From Paenibacillus tuaregi (GTDB taxonomy: Bacteria; Bacillota; Bacilli; Paenibacillales; Paenibacillaceae), in NCBI RefSeq assembly GCF_900086655.1, contig NZ_LT575476.1, positions 4,674,240-4,738,239 of the forward strand: a DNA stretch of 64,000 bases, in the 5' to 3' direction. The translations under genes were made by a program, and so were the position numbers. Of this stretch, positions 8,451 through 17,138 are shown one piece after another; the first letter of the stretch is position 1; each line of letters begins with the position of its first letter. Under the pieces are notes generated by a model. The model was not told where the DNA came from. It did no database searches and saw only the letters and a list, made by a program, of their open reading frames with translations.

Positions 8451-9311
8451 TTACGCTTTACGAATCAGCTTGACCTGAATGCGGAACGGGTCCCTAGCGA
8501 ACCAGGTGCCTTCCACCTGCTGAACCTCGGTTCCCGCTTCCTTAAGCCGCTGAACCACCCTATCCAGCTCCACCTCATCCGGGAGCACCAGCTCATAGTA
8601 GTCAATCCCGGCCGCCTGTTCCGGCACCGGCGGAGCTCCCACACCGGCCCAGGTATTCAAACCGATATGATGATGATAGCCGCCGGCTGAGACGAACAAG
8701 GCCGAATCCCCGTAGTTGGCCACACTATCAAATCCAAGCACCCGGGTATAGAACTCTTCAGCCTTCTTCAGATCAGATACATGAAAATGGACATGACCGA
8801 TCCGGGTTCCGGCCGGAAGACCCTCCCAGGCCATCCCTTCCGAAGCTGCCAACAAACCGTCAATATCAACCGGATCTGTAGTCATAACGTAGTGGCCCTG
8901 GGCATCCTTCTGCCAGGTCTCCCGCGGACGATCTGCGTAGATTTCAATTCCGTTGTTATCCGGATCATTGATGTACAAAGCTTCACTGACAAGGTGGTCC
9001 CCCTGGCCAACCGGAATCTGATGTTTGATCAGATTCCGCACAGCCAGTCCAAGCGAGGCCCGATCAGGGACAAGAATTGCAAAATGGTACAGACCCGCAC
9101 CGGTTCTTCTTGGCAGGACATCCGCCTGCTCCAGCTGGCGCAATATTACAAGTGGATGCACACCATCCGCCGTCAGCTGGGCAGTGTCTCCCTGCTGGCT
9201 TAATATTTTCAAACCCACAATATCTTGGTAGAAAGCTATAGAGCGCTCTAGCCCGCTTACTTTCAATTGGACAATGCCAATCTCTGTACCTGGGTGTAAT
9301 TGATGTGTCAT
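8451..9311 (-). CDS. catE: CatE-like catechol 2,3-dioxygenase (VOC family)
   Basis: 286 residues, two VOC (glyoxalase-fold) modules, as in B. subtilis CatE, an extradiol enzyme that opens catechols with Fe(II). The N-terminal module starts 'IGIVQLKVSGLERSIAFYQDIVGL'; the C-terminal module has the metal-binding 'IGHVHFHVSDL', 'HHHIGLNTW' and a terminal 'YYELVLP' glutamate. The gene starts 34 bases after catD and is probably cotranscribed with it. This mirrors the catDE operon that B. subtilis uses against catechol stress. Substrate range is inferred by similarity. Confidence 0.82.
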   Translation of the reverse strand: MTHQLHPGTEIGIVQLKVSGLERSIAFYQDIVGLKILSQQGDTAQLTADGVHPLVILRQLEQADVLPRRTGAGLYHFAILVPDRASLGLAVRNLIKHQIPVGQGDHLVSEALYINDPDNNGIEIYADRPRETWQKDAQGHYVMTTDPVDIDGLLAASEGMAWEGLPAGTRIGHVHFHVSDLKKAEEFYTRVLGFDSVANYGDSALFVSAGGYHHHIGLNTWAGVGAPPVPEQAAGIDYYELVLPDEVELDRVVQRLKEAGTEVQQVEGTWFARDPFRIQVKLIRKA

Positions 9312-9345
9312 CCTGATCTTCCTTTCATCTGGATCTTGATGATGT

Positions 9346-9753
9346 TTAATCCCGCGCTTTTCTCGTAAATAAAGAGTCCAGGGATAAAGGCGTAGTTTCA
9401 GTGAAAATTAAATGCAAAGCGATCAAAGCATACGCTATATCCAGCTCATACCCTGCCATCTGCCCGTTCCCCAGAAGTCCTACCGATAGCTTGGCCGTAA
9501 GAATAGCCCCTACCATAATCACAATAACAACCGCGGACACATAACGGGTGAACAAGCCGATAATCAGGGCTATACCGATAATCAATTCTGTATAAGCCAC
9601 AACGTACCCAAGGAAACCGGGAAGCCCCAACGTTTGAAACCAGCCTGATATATTAGAGAGTCCAGTCTGAAATTTGTCAATGGCGTGGGCTGCAAATAGT
9701 ATACCTAACACGATACGAATGAATGTGGAAATTCCTCTGCTCATGGCAAACAT
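9346..9753 (-). CDS. catD: CatD-like DoxX-family membrane protein
   Basis: 135 residues, about four hydrophobic segments, with the DoxX features 'RIVLGILFAAHAIDKF', 'GFLGYVVAYTELIIGIALIIGL' and a C-terminal acidic/polar end. DoxX proteins are membrane proteins linked to thiol or quinone redox stress; in B. subtilis the homologue CatD is encoded with CatE. AAGGAG lies 4 bases before the ATG at 9753. A second ATG (9744) is possible with longer spacing. First gene of a catD-catE operon, divergent from the XRE-cupin regulator. Confidence 0.8.
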   Translation of the reverse strand: MFAMSRGISTFIRIVLGILFAAHAIDKFQTGLSNISGWFQTLGLPGFLGYVVAYTELIIGIALIIGLFTRYVSAVVIVIMVGAILTAKLSVGLLGNGQMAGYELDIAYALIALHLIFTETTPLSLDSLFTRKARD

Positions 9754-9791
9754 TTCGCTCCTTTATAATTTAATTTATAAAAATAATAAGT

Positions 9792-9837
9792 TTGTATTAC
9801 TAATATACAATCCAAAATGATATTACTAATACAAATA
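9792..9837 (-). promoter_or_regulatory. Operator-like tandem repeats upstream of catD
   Basis: TATTACTAATA occurs twice, at 9795-9805 and 9821-9831, 26 bases apart. The first sits in the inverted repeat TTGTAT-N7-ATACAA (9792-9810). Two spaced symmetric sites upstream of a quinone-stress operon suggest a MarR/DUF24-type or XRE repressor site. I did not identify the regulator. Confidence 0.45.
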
Positions 9838-9872
9838 ATTATTTTGTACGAACAATTTATCATGCAGTCGTG

Positions 9873-9900
9873 TTGCTGTCAATCATTTATTTGATATAAT
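9873..9900 (+). promoter_or_regulatory. Promoter of the XRE-cupin gene
   Basis: TTGCTG (9873-9878) and TATAAT (9895-9900) are separated by 16 bases, 40 bases upstream of the start codon. An AT-rich symmetric stretch (TATTTGATATAATAAATA) overlaps the -10 and could be an operator. Confidence 0.55.
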
Positions 9901-9940
9901 AAATATATGTTTGGTATGAGTAATATAAGGAGATGTTATT

Positions 9941-10483
9941 ATGGACAGCATGGATATCGGCTCCAACATTCGGGCAATTAGAAAAAGCAAGAACTTGTCG
10001 ATAGGGCAAATCTGTGAGAAAACAGGACTTTCCCAAGGTTTTATGAGCCAAGTCGAGAACAATAAAACTTCTCCTTCCATCGCTACGCTTGACAGTATCG
10101 CTGATGCTCTTCAAGTTCCGCTGGCCTTCCTTCTATTGAAGAAAGACGAACGTATGCATATTATCCGCAAGGACGAACGCCGCAAAACTATTTATGGTAA
10201 AGAAAATTTCCAGGTGGAGCACTTAAGCGACCGGGGCAACGTCAAGATGATGCTCGTCGAGATGCCTCCCGGGGCCTCAACCGAAGAGGCTCATGCCCAT
10301 GCTGGAGAAGAAATTCATTATGTCATTCAAGGAACCGTTTATGTGGAACAAGGTGACGTCTCGGCAACCCTGCATGCGGGAGATGCGTTCAGCTGGAAAG
10401 CATGCTTTCCCCATTTTGCGAAGAATGTTGGGGACGAACCCGCCATTGTCCTGATCTCAATGCACCGCGAAGCGAGCGTCTAA
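9941..10483 (+). CDS. XRE-family regulator with C-terminal cupin sensor domain
   Basis: 180 residues. Residues 7-62 form a helix-turn-helix ('IRAIRKSKNLSIGQICEKTG...SPSIATLDSIADAL'). Residues about 105-175 form a cupin with the metal-type motif 'HAHAGEEIHYVIQG' and a closing 'HAGDAFSWKACFPHFAKN'. This HTH-cupin layout is that of PuuR/HipB-like regulators that sense small ligands. It has an AAGGAGA site 7 bases upstream. It is divergent from catDE, so it is a candidate regulator of that operon, but PuuR-type regulators often control amine or amino-acid genes instead. Ligand unknown. Confidence 0.85.
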   Translation: MDSMDIGSNIRAIRKSKNLSIGQICEKTGLSQGFMSQVENNKTSPSIATLDSIADALQVPLAFLLLKKDERMHIIRKDERRKTIYGKENFQVEHLSDRGNVKMMLVEMPPGASTEEAHAHAGEEIHYVIQGTVYVEQGDVSATLHAGDAFSWKACFPHFAKNVGDEPAIVLISMHREASV

Positions 10484-10599
10484 TTCAAGGATTGCCTCAA
10501 TAGACAAGGCCAAGGCCGGGAAAAAGCCCATATCCGTCTTCCAAAGGATGTCTTCGGGCTTAAGCCCTCAAAGGTCATGGCGGACCTCGAATTGAAATC

Positions 10600-10654
10600 A
10601 AAGAGGCTGTCTCAAATGTCACCCCAAATGACTGAGGGAGGGACATCCTCTTCT
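10600..10654. repeat. Long imperfect inverted repeat, possible terminator
   Basis: AAGAGGCTGTCTC and GGGACATCCTCTT pair across about 25 bases. A smaller AAGCCC...GGGCTT hairpin lies just before it (10527-10564). These follow the XRE-cupin gene. They may terminate it or be remains of a mobile element end; I cannot decide. Confidence 0.4.
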
Positions 10655-10669
10655 TTGTGACAATAAAAT

Positions 10670-10702
10670 TAAGGGCTGACCCAAACGGGCCAGCCCTTTT
10701 GC
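10670..10702. terminator. Bidirectional terminator between the XRE-cupin gene and mhqO-like gene
   Basis: AAGGGCTG and CAGCCCTT pair with inner CCC/GGG and are flanked by AAAATT and TTTT. Both genes converge here. Confidence 0.85.
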
Positions 10703-10705
10703 TGC

Positions 10706-11683
10706 TTACACCTCCGGTGTGGTGTTCAGTGGCTTCAGCTTCGCCTCAATCTCGGCCCTGCGGGGCTCAAGGAACGGCGGAAGCGCCAGAGACTCACCTA
10801 AATGCTCCATCTCCTCATCCGTTGCAAAGCCTGGACCATCGGTAGCAAACTCAAAGAGGATGCCATTTGGCTCGCGGAAATAAAGCGAATGGAAATAGAA
10901 ACGGTCCACATAACCCGAGTTCGGAAACTGGACCTCGCTAATTTTGCTGATCCACGCATGGAGCTCCTCATCGTTGTCGACCCGGAAGGCCACATGGTGC
11001 ACCCCGCCACGGCCAAGCCGTTCACGAGACAGGTCATTCCGCTCCTCTACATGGACTTCGGTTCCACTTCCCCCTTCACCGGTCTCGAAGACGAGGATGT
11101 CCGGCTGCCCGCTCACCAGAGAAGGATACTGGCCTTTTCTCCGGAAGCCCAGCAGTTCCTCAAGCACAGCCGTTGTCGGCTTCGGATCCTGTACCGTCAG
11201 CCGTACAGGGCCAAGACCAACAATACCGAATTCCTGCGGAACCGGGCTCTTCGGCCAAGGACGGCCGCCCGCCACGCCTGTATTATTCTCATCGGAGACG
11301 AGGATGAAACGCCCTCCCTCCCGATCTCTGAATGGTAGTGCGGCCCTTCCCCCAATCCGGGTCAACTCATCCTGGTCGACACCATGCTTGGCAAGCCGCT
11401 CTTTCCAATAAGACAATGCCTGGTCACTGGGTACCCGCAGGGACAAGGCGGAAATGCTGCTCACTCCCTCACGGTTCTGCCCAGCCATTGGGATTTCAAA
11501 GAAAGTAAGCTCGGTACCCGGATTACCCTCTTCATCGCCATAAAACAAGTGGTAGACACCGGTATCATCCTGATTGACCGTCTTCTTGATCAACCGGAGG
11601 CCCAGCACCTTGGTGTAGAACTCATAGTTCTGTGATGCATTCGCAGTAATCGCCGACACGTGGTGAATCCCTTTTAATTCCAT
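10706..11683 (-). CDS. MhqO-like ring-cleaving extradiol dioxygenase (VOC family)
   Basis: 325 residues with four betaalphabetabetabeta VOC modules in two halves. It begins 'ELKGIHHVSAITANASQNYEFY', then 'KKTVNQDDTGVYHLFYGD', both typical of the MhqO/MhqA/YkcA group that opens hydroquinones. Metal ligands expected from the family are His7/His8, 'GGVHHVAFRV', and the Glu in 'PNGILFEFATD'. The gene stands alone between a terminator and a long AT-rich upstream region (11690-11820). With catDE next door it forms a detoxification patch for quinones and catechols. Substrate inferred. Confidence 0.85.
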   Translation of the reverse strand: MELKGIHHVSAITANASQNYEFYTKVLGLRLIKKTVNQDDTGVYHLFYGDEEGNPGTELTFFEIPMAGQNREGVSSISALSLRVPSDQALSYWKERLAKHGVDQDELTRIGGRAALPFRDREGGRFILVSDENNTGVAGGRPWPKSPVPQEFGIVGLGPVRLTVQDPKPTTAVLEELLGFRRKGQYPSLVSGQPDILVFETGEGGSGTEVHVEERNDLSRERLGRGGVHHVAFRVDNDEELHAWISKISEVQFPNSGYVDRFYFHSLYFREPNGILFEFATDGPGFATDEEMEHLGESLALPPFLEPRRAEIEAKLKPLNTTPEV

Positions 11684-11821
11684 ACCTGCTTCCTCCTGTT
11701 CACCTGCTGTATAAGTTGAGACGGAGATCGCGCAGTTCCCTTCCCACTTTTACAGTTTATTTAATTAAGTACATTATATAATAAAATTCACTAATTTACA
11801 AAAAGTAAGTCACTTTCCATC

Positions 11822-12901
11822 TCAGATAAGATATTTACCACCGCTTGCCCAGACCTGCAATTCTAATTCTCGCTTTATACCCATTTCCATTCTTGCTCTT
11901 AATTGCATATATTTATCCATCAGCGGATGATTATATCCAAAGAAAGTGCTGATTCTGCCTGTCAGCGCATCATCCTTATGCTCGTTACTCCATTGAAACA
12001 GCTCCTGGAAAAGATCGATTACTGACTCTTGATTGAGCGGGGAAAACCTTACCGGGTGCGGAATATCAGCCAGCTTCAATTCCAACAGGTCGTGCAAAAC
12101 ATGAAGCCAATGTTCCATCGTTCGTTTATCAGGGACCTGGTCTGCATGCTTCTGTTCAACAGGCATCCGGGCTTTGATATCCGAGATGAGTTCCTTGAAC
12201 GTCAGCTGGGCCATTTGCATGGACATATACCCCCACCAATGGCTCCCTGTTCCACTGCTGTACATTTCCCAAAACGGTTCCATTAATATAGATTTAACTT
12301 GATTCTTCTGGGTACTGCCAAACATGGAAATGCCGAGGACCAGCCCCGCATTACAATCCGTTGAAGCCTGCTCCCCCCATGCAAGCAGCCTGGGAACGAT
12401 TTGTTCGTTAGCGAATTTAAAGCTCAAAGCGGGCAAAAGCTCAGGGAAAAGCGGCTGCCCGTATGCCTTGTCCAACTCATTCGCCAACCGCTCTCCATGC
12501 GATTCACAAGGAAGATGCAGCAGTCCTAGACAAGCACTTGTACACAAATGCCATTCGTCAGCAACGATGCAATCCACCATGTAATCGATATATTTCTCAT
12601 ACCCCATATATCCCATTACATGAAGAACCTCGTCAGGCATTCCTTCCTTAAGCTGTCCCTGTTCAAAGCAAAAACGATCGATTTCCTCCGCTAGGGCGAG
12701 GTCTCCGCATCTCATAACAGGGTCAAGCAGCAGCGTATACTTGTAATCGGAAGCATGCTCCGTGAACATTTCAAATAAAGCCGCTGCATCCTCCCGGTCT
12801 CCATACTTGGAGGTTATGCGGCAATAGGATGCAAGAACGCTTGCATCTGTCTTTTGACCGGATTTCAACAGCTGGATAAGCTTTTCTGTGTTTGGTATCA
12901 T
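11822..12901 (-). CDS. Protein of unknown function, helical repeat character
   Basis: 359 residues that I do not recognise as a named family. It is rich in Leu, Glu and Ala, with helical pairs of roughly 35 residues and a mix of HEAT-like spacing ('DGDLALAEEIDRFCFEQGQL', 'ECHLCTSACLGLLHLP' style segments). No signal peptide, membrane segment or catalytic motif is visible, so it is probably cytosolic. Several Trp residues cluster at 'GSHWWGYMSMQM'. It starts 62 bases before tmrB ends, on the same strand. Such HEAT-like orphan proteins often serve as immunity or scaffold proteins, but nothing here proves that. Confidence 0.6.
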   Translation of the reverse strand: MIPNTEKLIQLLKSGQKTDASVLASYCRITSKYGDREDAAALFEMFTEHASDYKYTLLLDPVMRCGDLALAEEIDRFCFEQGQLKEGMPDEVLHVMGYMGYEKYIDYMVDCIVADEWHLCTSACLGLLHLPCESHGERLANELDKAYGQPLFPELLPALSFKFANEQIVPRLLAWGEQASTDCNAGLVLGISMFGSTQKNQVKSILMEPFWEMYSSGTGSHWWGYMSMQMAQLTFKELISDIKARMPVEQKHADQVPDKRTMEHWLHVLHDLLELKLADIPHPVRFSPLNQESVIDLFQELFQWSNEHKDDALTGRISTFFGYNHPLMDKYMQLRARMEMGIKRELELQVWASGGKYLI

Positions 12902-12938
12902 CGCTACACTCCTGTATATATGTATGATTAATATGAGT

Positions 12939-12965
12939 CTACATAAAATGAACTTATAAAAGTTA
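12939..12965 (+). repeat. Relic of an inverted-repeat element end
   Basis: These 27 bases match 22 of 27 positions of the left end of the element at 27432 (core AAATGAACTTAT). They include the TAA stop of tmrB (12963-12965 on the minus strand). No matching opposite end is nearby, so it is a solo remnant or coincidence. Confidence 0.4.
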
Positions 12966-13559
12966 CCCGAACCACCGGATATGCTTAAGCTGTGTAGTGA
13001 TCCGATCCATCGTCTTCTTCAGCCCGCCCCTTGAATCCGGCTCAAGCTCTATATGAAGATGTGCTGCAATACGCTCAGCAGCCTCCGCAATCGTAAGATT
13101 ATCCGTGTTCAGATGACAGGCAAAAGTCTCATCTGCCAGGCTCTTCACACATCTGTCGATCTGCTGCGCAGCCCAGGAACCCTGGCCCTCGAACCGGCTT
13201 CGCAATCTCTTCAGCAGCACCTCTCTGGACACGGTTAAAGTAAAGTGATGAACATCGAGCCCGCTTCTCTTCAGCCTGCCGACAAGTTCATCCCAGTATC
13301 CGGGATCAGTCACGGTCATGGGTACGATCAGTGTTCCGTCGTAACCCGAAGCGATATAGGTTAACATCTCGTAGTTAATCCCTCTCCACACCGGGTGCTC
13401 CTGAAAATCCGGTCGTGCCATCTCCTGCGGGATATTGGTCCGGATATAGTAACCCGCGTTCTCGGGATCGAATACAAAGGACCGCGGGATTCTCCGGTGC
13501 AGCTCATAAGCGGTCTGTGTCTTGCCTGCCCCAAAAGCGCCGTTCAGCCATATGATCAT
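12963..13559 (-). CDS. tmrB: TmrB-like tunicamycin resistance ATP-binding protein
   Basis: 198 residues, the length of B. subtilis TmrB. It closely follows that protein by eye: start 'MIIWLNGAFGAGKTQTAYELHRR' with the P-loop GAFGAGKT at 7-14, then 'LIVPMTVTDPGYW', 'VHHFTL', 'LLKRLRSRFEG', 'SWAAQQIDRC' and 'TDNLTI'. TmrB binds ATP and tunicamycin and gives resistance to this nucleoside antibiotic, which targets wall/lipid-linked glycan initiation. Single gene. The last codons run into the remnant repeat at 12939-12965, so the original C-terminus may have been altered. Antibiotic specificity is inferred from similarity. Confidence 0.85.
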   Translation of the reverse strand: MIIWLNGAFGAGKTQTAYELHRRIPRSFVFDPENAGYYIRTNIPQEMARPDFQEHPVWRGINYEMLTYIASGYDGTLIVPMTVTDPGYWDELVGRLKRSGLDVHHFTLTVSREVLLKRLRSRFEGQGSWAAQQIDRCVKSLADETFACHLNTDNLTIAEAAERIAAHLHIELEPDSRGGLKKTMDRITTQLKHIRWFG

Positions 13560-13654
13560 ATCGTCACTCCCTAAGTTCAGTTCTATATTCTAGACGCATT
13601 CCCCCGTCAAATGTTCTGCCCGGCCATCCTCCGCCCTGCTGCGCCATGCACAGC

Positions 13655-13690
13655 AAAGCCCGAAGCAGTGTTCTGCTTCGGGCTTGAGTT
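13655..13690 (-). terminator. Terminator of the copper operon
   Basis: A 13-bp perfect stem AAGCCCGAAGCAG/CTGCTTCGGGCTT, followed on the minus strand by TTTGCTG. It lies just past the stop of the lipoprotein gene at 13704. Confidence 0.8.
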
Positions 13691-13703
13691 GTTGGTTTAC
13701 TTG

Positions 13704-14591
13704 TTAGGATACCTTTACTACAAAAGGAACCACGAACACTTTACCTTGATGCTGGAACTGTCCCCATATTTTATATACTCCTGCCTTCGGGAAGGTAGTC
13801 ATGAACTGGGCAGCTGGTCCGGTCGACGATTCGTTCATCGGATGCACATGAAAATACTGCTCCGTATCCTCACTCATGATGACCACATGTCCTACTGCTC
13901 CCAAGTACGGTTCCAGATCATCCACCGGTTTGGCCGAGGCAGCGTCTGAGATCCGGAAAGTCAGCATCGACTCCGAGCCCGCTTTCAGGGAATCAGCCGA
14001 GAGAACTGCGGTATAGCCGTCCACGGTCTTCTCCAGCTTGGAATCAGGCGTTATGGCGGCCTGCGGGAACGCTTTACCCTGTACTTTAACCCATGTAGTT
14101 ATGGTTGCAGCAGACTGGCCTGTCGGGATAAAATCTGCAACCAGCTTGTAATCTCCCCCTGCCGGGAAGGAGGTCTCTACTTCGAACTGGCCGTCGCCCT
14201 TGTACTCAGGATGAATGTGGTCGAAGTAAGACAAATCTTTGCTTACCATAATCAGATGCATCTTCTTCTCATGATTCAGATCAAAGCTTTGGATAGGCTT
14301 GCCCTGTCCATCCATAACCTTAAGAGAAACCACGGCATTGGTGCTGGCTTGAGGCTGCTCCGGGGAGAACCTCCAATCCACTTCGATGTTAGCAGACTGT
14401 TCCCCAATACCGGACTCCTTGTGTTCTCCGTGCTCCATATCATGTCCCCCCTCTGCCTTCTGGCTATCATCCGCATGGCTTCCTGCCGGTGTTGCCTGCT
14501 GCCCATCATGCTGCCGGCTCTCCGCTTTCCCGCAGGCAGCCAATAGGAGAGCGGCCGAGAGCATTACAATGATTAGCTTGTTCATGTTCAT
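13704..14591 (-). CDS. His-rich lipoprotein with YtkA/FixH-like domains, copper-linked
   Basis: 295 residues. It has a lipoprotein signal ending LLAAC (Cys20), then a low-complexity His/Asp/Glu stretch ('HADDSQKAEGGHDMEHGEH') suited to metal binding. Two immunoglobulin-like YtkA segments follow, each with metal-prone residues ('YFDHIHPEYKGDGQFE', 'QYFHVHPMNE'). It is an extracytoplasmic membrane-anchored protein. Position after copZ-copA suggests copper binding or buffering outside the cell. No convincing ribosome site is visible; a perfect hairpin ends 7 bases before the ATG. ATG 14585 (third residue) is an alternative start. Confidence 0.75.
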   Translation of the reverse strand: MNMNKLIIVMLSAALLLAACGKAESRQHDGQQATPAGSHADDSQKAEGGHDMEHGEHKESGIGEQSANIEVDWRFSPEQPQASTNAVVSLKVMDGQGKPIQSFDLNHEKKMHLIMVSKDLSYFDHIHPEYKGDGQFEVETSFPAGGDYKLVADFIPTGQSAATITTWVKVQGKAFPQAAITPDSKLEKTVDGYTAVLSADSLKAGSESMLTFRISDAASAKPVDDLEPYLGAVGHVVIMSEDTEQYFHVHPMNESSTGPAAQFMTTFPKAGVYKIWGQFQHQGKVFVVPFVVKVS

Positions 14592-14598
14592 AATATAG

Positions 14599-14633
14599 GA
14601 ACTGAACGCCCTAACGGTTAAGGCGTTCAGTTC
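14599..14633 (-). promoter_or_regulatory. 12-bp perfect hairpin between copA and the lipoprotein gene
   Basis: GAACTGAACGCC (14599-14610) and GGCGTTCAGTTC (14622-14633) pair perfectly around an 11-base loop. It ends 7 bases upstream of the lipoprotein ATG, where a ribosome site is expected. Without a T-tract it is not a standard terminator. It could stabilise upstream copA mRNA or limit translation of the last gene. Confidence 0.6.
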
Positions 14634-14678
14634 AACACCACACTCCTTTACATTCCATTTATGACGATTTAGGGAAAC

Positions 14679-17111
14679 TTACAATTTCACCTTTTGCAGA
14701 CGAAGCGCATTGAGGACGACCGATACCGAGCTCAGTGCCATAGCTGCCCCAGCTAGCCATGGAGCCAGGAAGCCAAGTGCGGCTACCGGAATGCCGATAA
14801 CATTATAGGCCAGTGCCCAGAACAGATTTTGCTTGATGTTCAGCATGGTCTTCTTACTCATGTATACCGCATCTGGAATGCTGTTAAGGTCTCCCCGCAT
14901 CAGGGTCACATCCGCCGCTTCCATCGCCACATCGGTCCCTGTGCCAATGGCCATTCCGATATCAGCTGTGGCCAAGGCGGGTGCGTCATTAATACCGTCT
15001 CCAACCATAGCCACCTTGCGGCCGCTCTCCTGAAGTGCCTTCACTTCGGCAGCTTTGCCCTCCGGAAGTACTTCAGCCAGCACACGGTCAATTCCGACTT
15101 GAGCAGCAATCGCCTGAGCGGTACGCTCGTTGTCTCCCGTGATCATAACGACCTCAAGGCCAAGAGCCTTCATCCGCGCAACGGCTTCTTTGGACGTCTC
15201 CTTAATCGTATCGGCTACGGCTACAATCCCGGCATACTCCCCGTTCACCGCCACTAGCATTGCGGTCTTGCCCGCTGCTTCCAGCCTGCTCATTTCCTCA
15301 TAGGCCATCTGTGCGGCAATGTCATACTTAGCCAGCAGCTTCCGTGTACCAATCAGCAGCTCTTGGCCCTGAACGACAGCACGGATGCCGTACCCTGGGA
15401 TGGCTTCAAATTCTTCTGCTGCAGGCAGCTCTATACCCTTGGCACGGATGCCTTGCACGATCGCTTCCGCCAGCGGATGCTCCGAATTCTTCTCCGCAGC
15501 GCCTACCCATGGCAGCAGCTGCTGCCCGGTATACCTGCCAGCTGCAACAATCACATCGGTAAGCTCTGGCGTACCTTTGGTCACTGTGCCGGTTTTATCC
15601 AGTACAATGGTCTGAATCTGGTGGGTAGCCTCCAGATGCTCCCCGCCTTTGAACAGAATGCCTAGCTCTGCGGCGCGCCCCGAACCTGCCATAATGGAGG
15701 TAGGCGTAGCCAACCCGAGGGCACAAGGGCAGGCGATAACGAGCACGGCGATAGCTTTCTCAAGGGCGCTTGAGAAGTTGCCTGGTTCCACGGCAAAATA
15801 CCATACCAGGAAGGTGACCACGGCAATTCCCACCACAATAGGGACAAAAATTCCCGAGATGACATCTGCTACACGCTGAATCGGAGCTTTTGACCCCTGT
15901 GCCTCTTCTACAACCCGGATAATCTGGGATAGTGCCGTCTCGCGGCCGACCTTGGTCGCACGGACTCTGAGCACCCCGTTCTTATTGATGGTTGCCCCGA
16001 ATACCGGGCTGTCCGCACGCTTCTCCACCGGAAGACTCTCACCGGTCAGCATGGATTCATCAACCGAAGATACCCCTTCTGTAACCACGCCGTCCACAGG
16101 TACTTTCTCTCCCGGCTTTACAATAACAATATCTCCAACCACAACTTCCTCAATCGGAACAGAAAGCTCTTGTTCCCCTCGTACAACCAGAGCGGTCTTG
16201 GCCTGAAGACCCATCAGGGTCTTAATGGCTTCTGAAGACCTTCCCTTGGCAAGCGCCTCAAACAGCTTGCCGAGCAGAATCAAAGTAATCAGTACACTGC
16301 TGGTTTCGTAGTACAGCTGCACTTCGGAATGTCCATGAGCATTTAAGCTTTGAATTGACAGGTACAAGCTGTAGAAGAATGCCGCTGAAGTTCCCAGAGC
16401 CACAAGCACATCCATATTGGCGCTGCCATTGCGCAGCGCCTTATAAGCTCCCTTATAGAACTGGGCCCCTATAATGAACTGAACCGGTGCGGCAAGAACA
16501 AGCTGGAACCAAGGATTCATGAACAGCTCAGGCAGCCAGATGAAGGAAGTAAACGAGAAGTGGCTTACCATCGCCCAGAGAAGCGGGAACGACAGGATTG
16601 CCGAGGCAATCAGCTTTCGCTTCTGTCTGACAATCTCTTTCTGACGGTGATCCCCTTCATCCTTCTTCTCTGTCTTCAGCGAAGCGTTGTAACCGATCTT
16701 CTCCACCTTATTGATCAAGTCCTGGACTGAAACCTCCCCGGGCGAGAATTCAACCTGAGCGGTCTCAAGTGCTAAATTCACTGAAGCCCTCTTCACACCG
16801 CTCATCTTGCTCAAGCCCTTCTCAATCCGTGTTGCACACGCGGCGCAGGTCATTCCGGTAATTTGGAAATCAACCGTCTCCTTAACCGTTCCATAACCAA
16901 GAGCTTCAATCTTCTGCTCAAGCTTCGCCGCGTCTACTACAGCTGGATTATAGGTCACAGAAGCCTTTTCCAAAGCAAAATTCACATTCGCTTCAGAGAC
17001 CCCCTCCAACTTGCCAAGTCCTTTCTCAATCCGGTTGGCACACGCCGCACAGGTCATTCCGGTGATCTGAAGAACAGCCTGCTCCTGTCCCAATTCCTTC
17101 GTCCCGTCCAT
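14679..17111 (-). CDS. copA: Copper-exporting P1B-type ATPase
   Basis: 810 residues. Two N-terminal HMA domains carry GMTCAAC at C21/C24 and C89/C92. About eight membrane helices follow, with the Cu-specific CPC motif at 461-463 (IACPCALGLATP). The phosphorylated aspartate is Asp505 in DKTGTVTKG, the actuator has TGES, and the hinge has GDGINDAP. It pumps Cu(I) out of the cytosol. The start is 27 bases after copZ; both are read from the CsoR-controlled promoter at 17385-17413. Cu(I) rather than Ag/Zn is supported by CPC and the HMA motifs. Confidence 0.95.
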   Translation of the reverse strand: MDGTKELGQEQAVLQITGMTCAACANRIEKGLGKLEGVSEANVNFALEKASVTYNPAVVDAAKLEQKIEALGYGTVKETVDFQITGMTCAACATRIEKGLSKMSGVKRASVNLALETAQVEFSPGEVSVQDLINKVEKIGYNASLKTEKKDEGDHRQKEIVRQKRKLIASAILSFPLLWAMVSHFSFTSFIWLPELFMNPWFQLVLAAPVQFIIGAQFYKGAYKALRNGSANMDVLVALGTSAAFFYSLYLSIQSLNAHGHSEVQLYYETSSVLITLILLGKLFEALAKGRSSEAIKTLMGLQAKTALVVRGEQELSVPIEEVVVGDIVIVKPGEKVPVDGVVTEGVSSVDESMLTGESLPVEKRADSPVFGATINKNGVLRVRATKVGRETALSQIIRVVEEAQGSKAPIQRVADVISGIFVPIVVGIAVVTFLVWYFAVEPGNFSSALEKAIAVLVIACPCALGLATPTSIMAGSGRAAELGILFKGGEHLEATHQIQTIVLDKTGTVTKGTPELTDVIVAAGRYTGQQLLPWVGAAEKNSEHPLAEAIVQGIRAKGIELPAAEEFEAIPGYGIRAVVQGQELLIGTRKLLAKYDIAAQMAYEEMSRLEAAGKTAMLVAVNGEYAGIVAVADTIKETSKEAVARMKALGLEVVMITGDNERTAQAIAAQVGIDRVLAEVLPEGKAAEVKALQESGRKVAMVGDGINDAPALATADIGMAIGTGTDVAMEAADVTLMRGDLNSIPDAVYMSKKTMLNIKQNLFWALAYNVIGIPVAALGFLAPWLAGAAMALSSVSVVLNALRLQKVKL

Positions 17112-17138
17112 GCCGATCCACTCCTGTCTCCTAGGCGA

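Noticed and set aside
10802..11411. Long plus-strand frames over the MhqO-like gene
   Set aside because: Shadows of the minus-strand gene without ribosome sites or domains.
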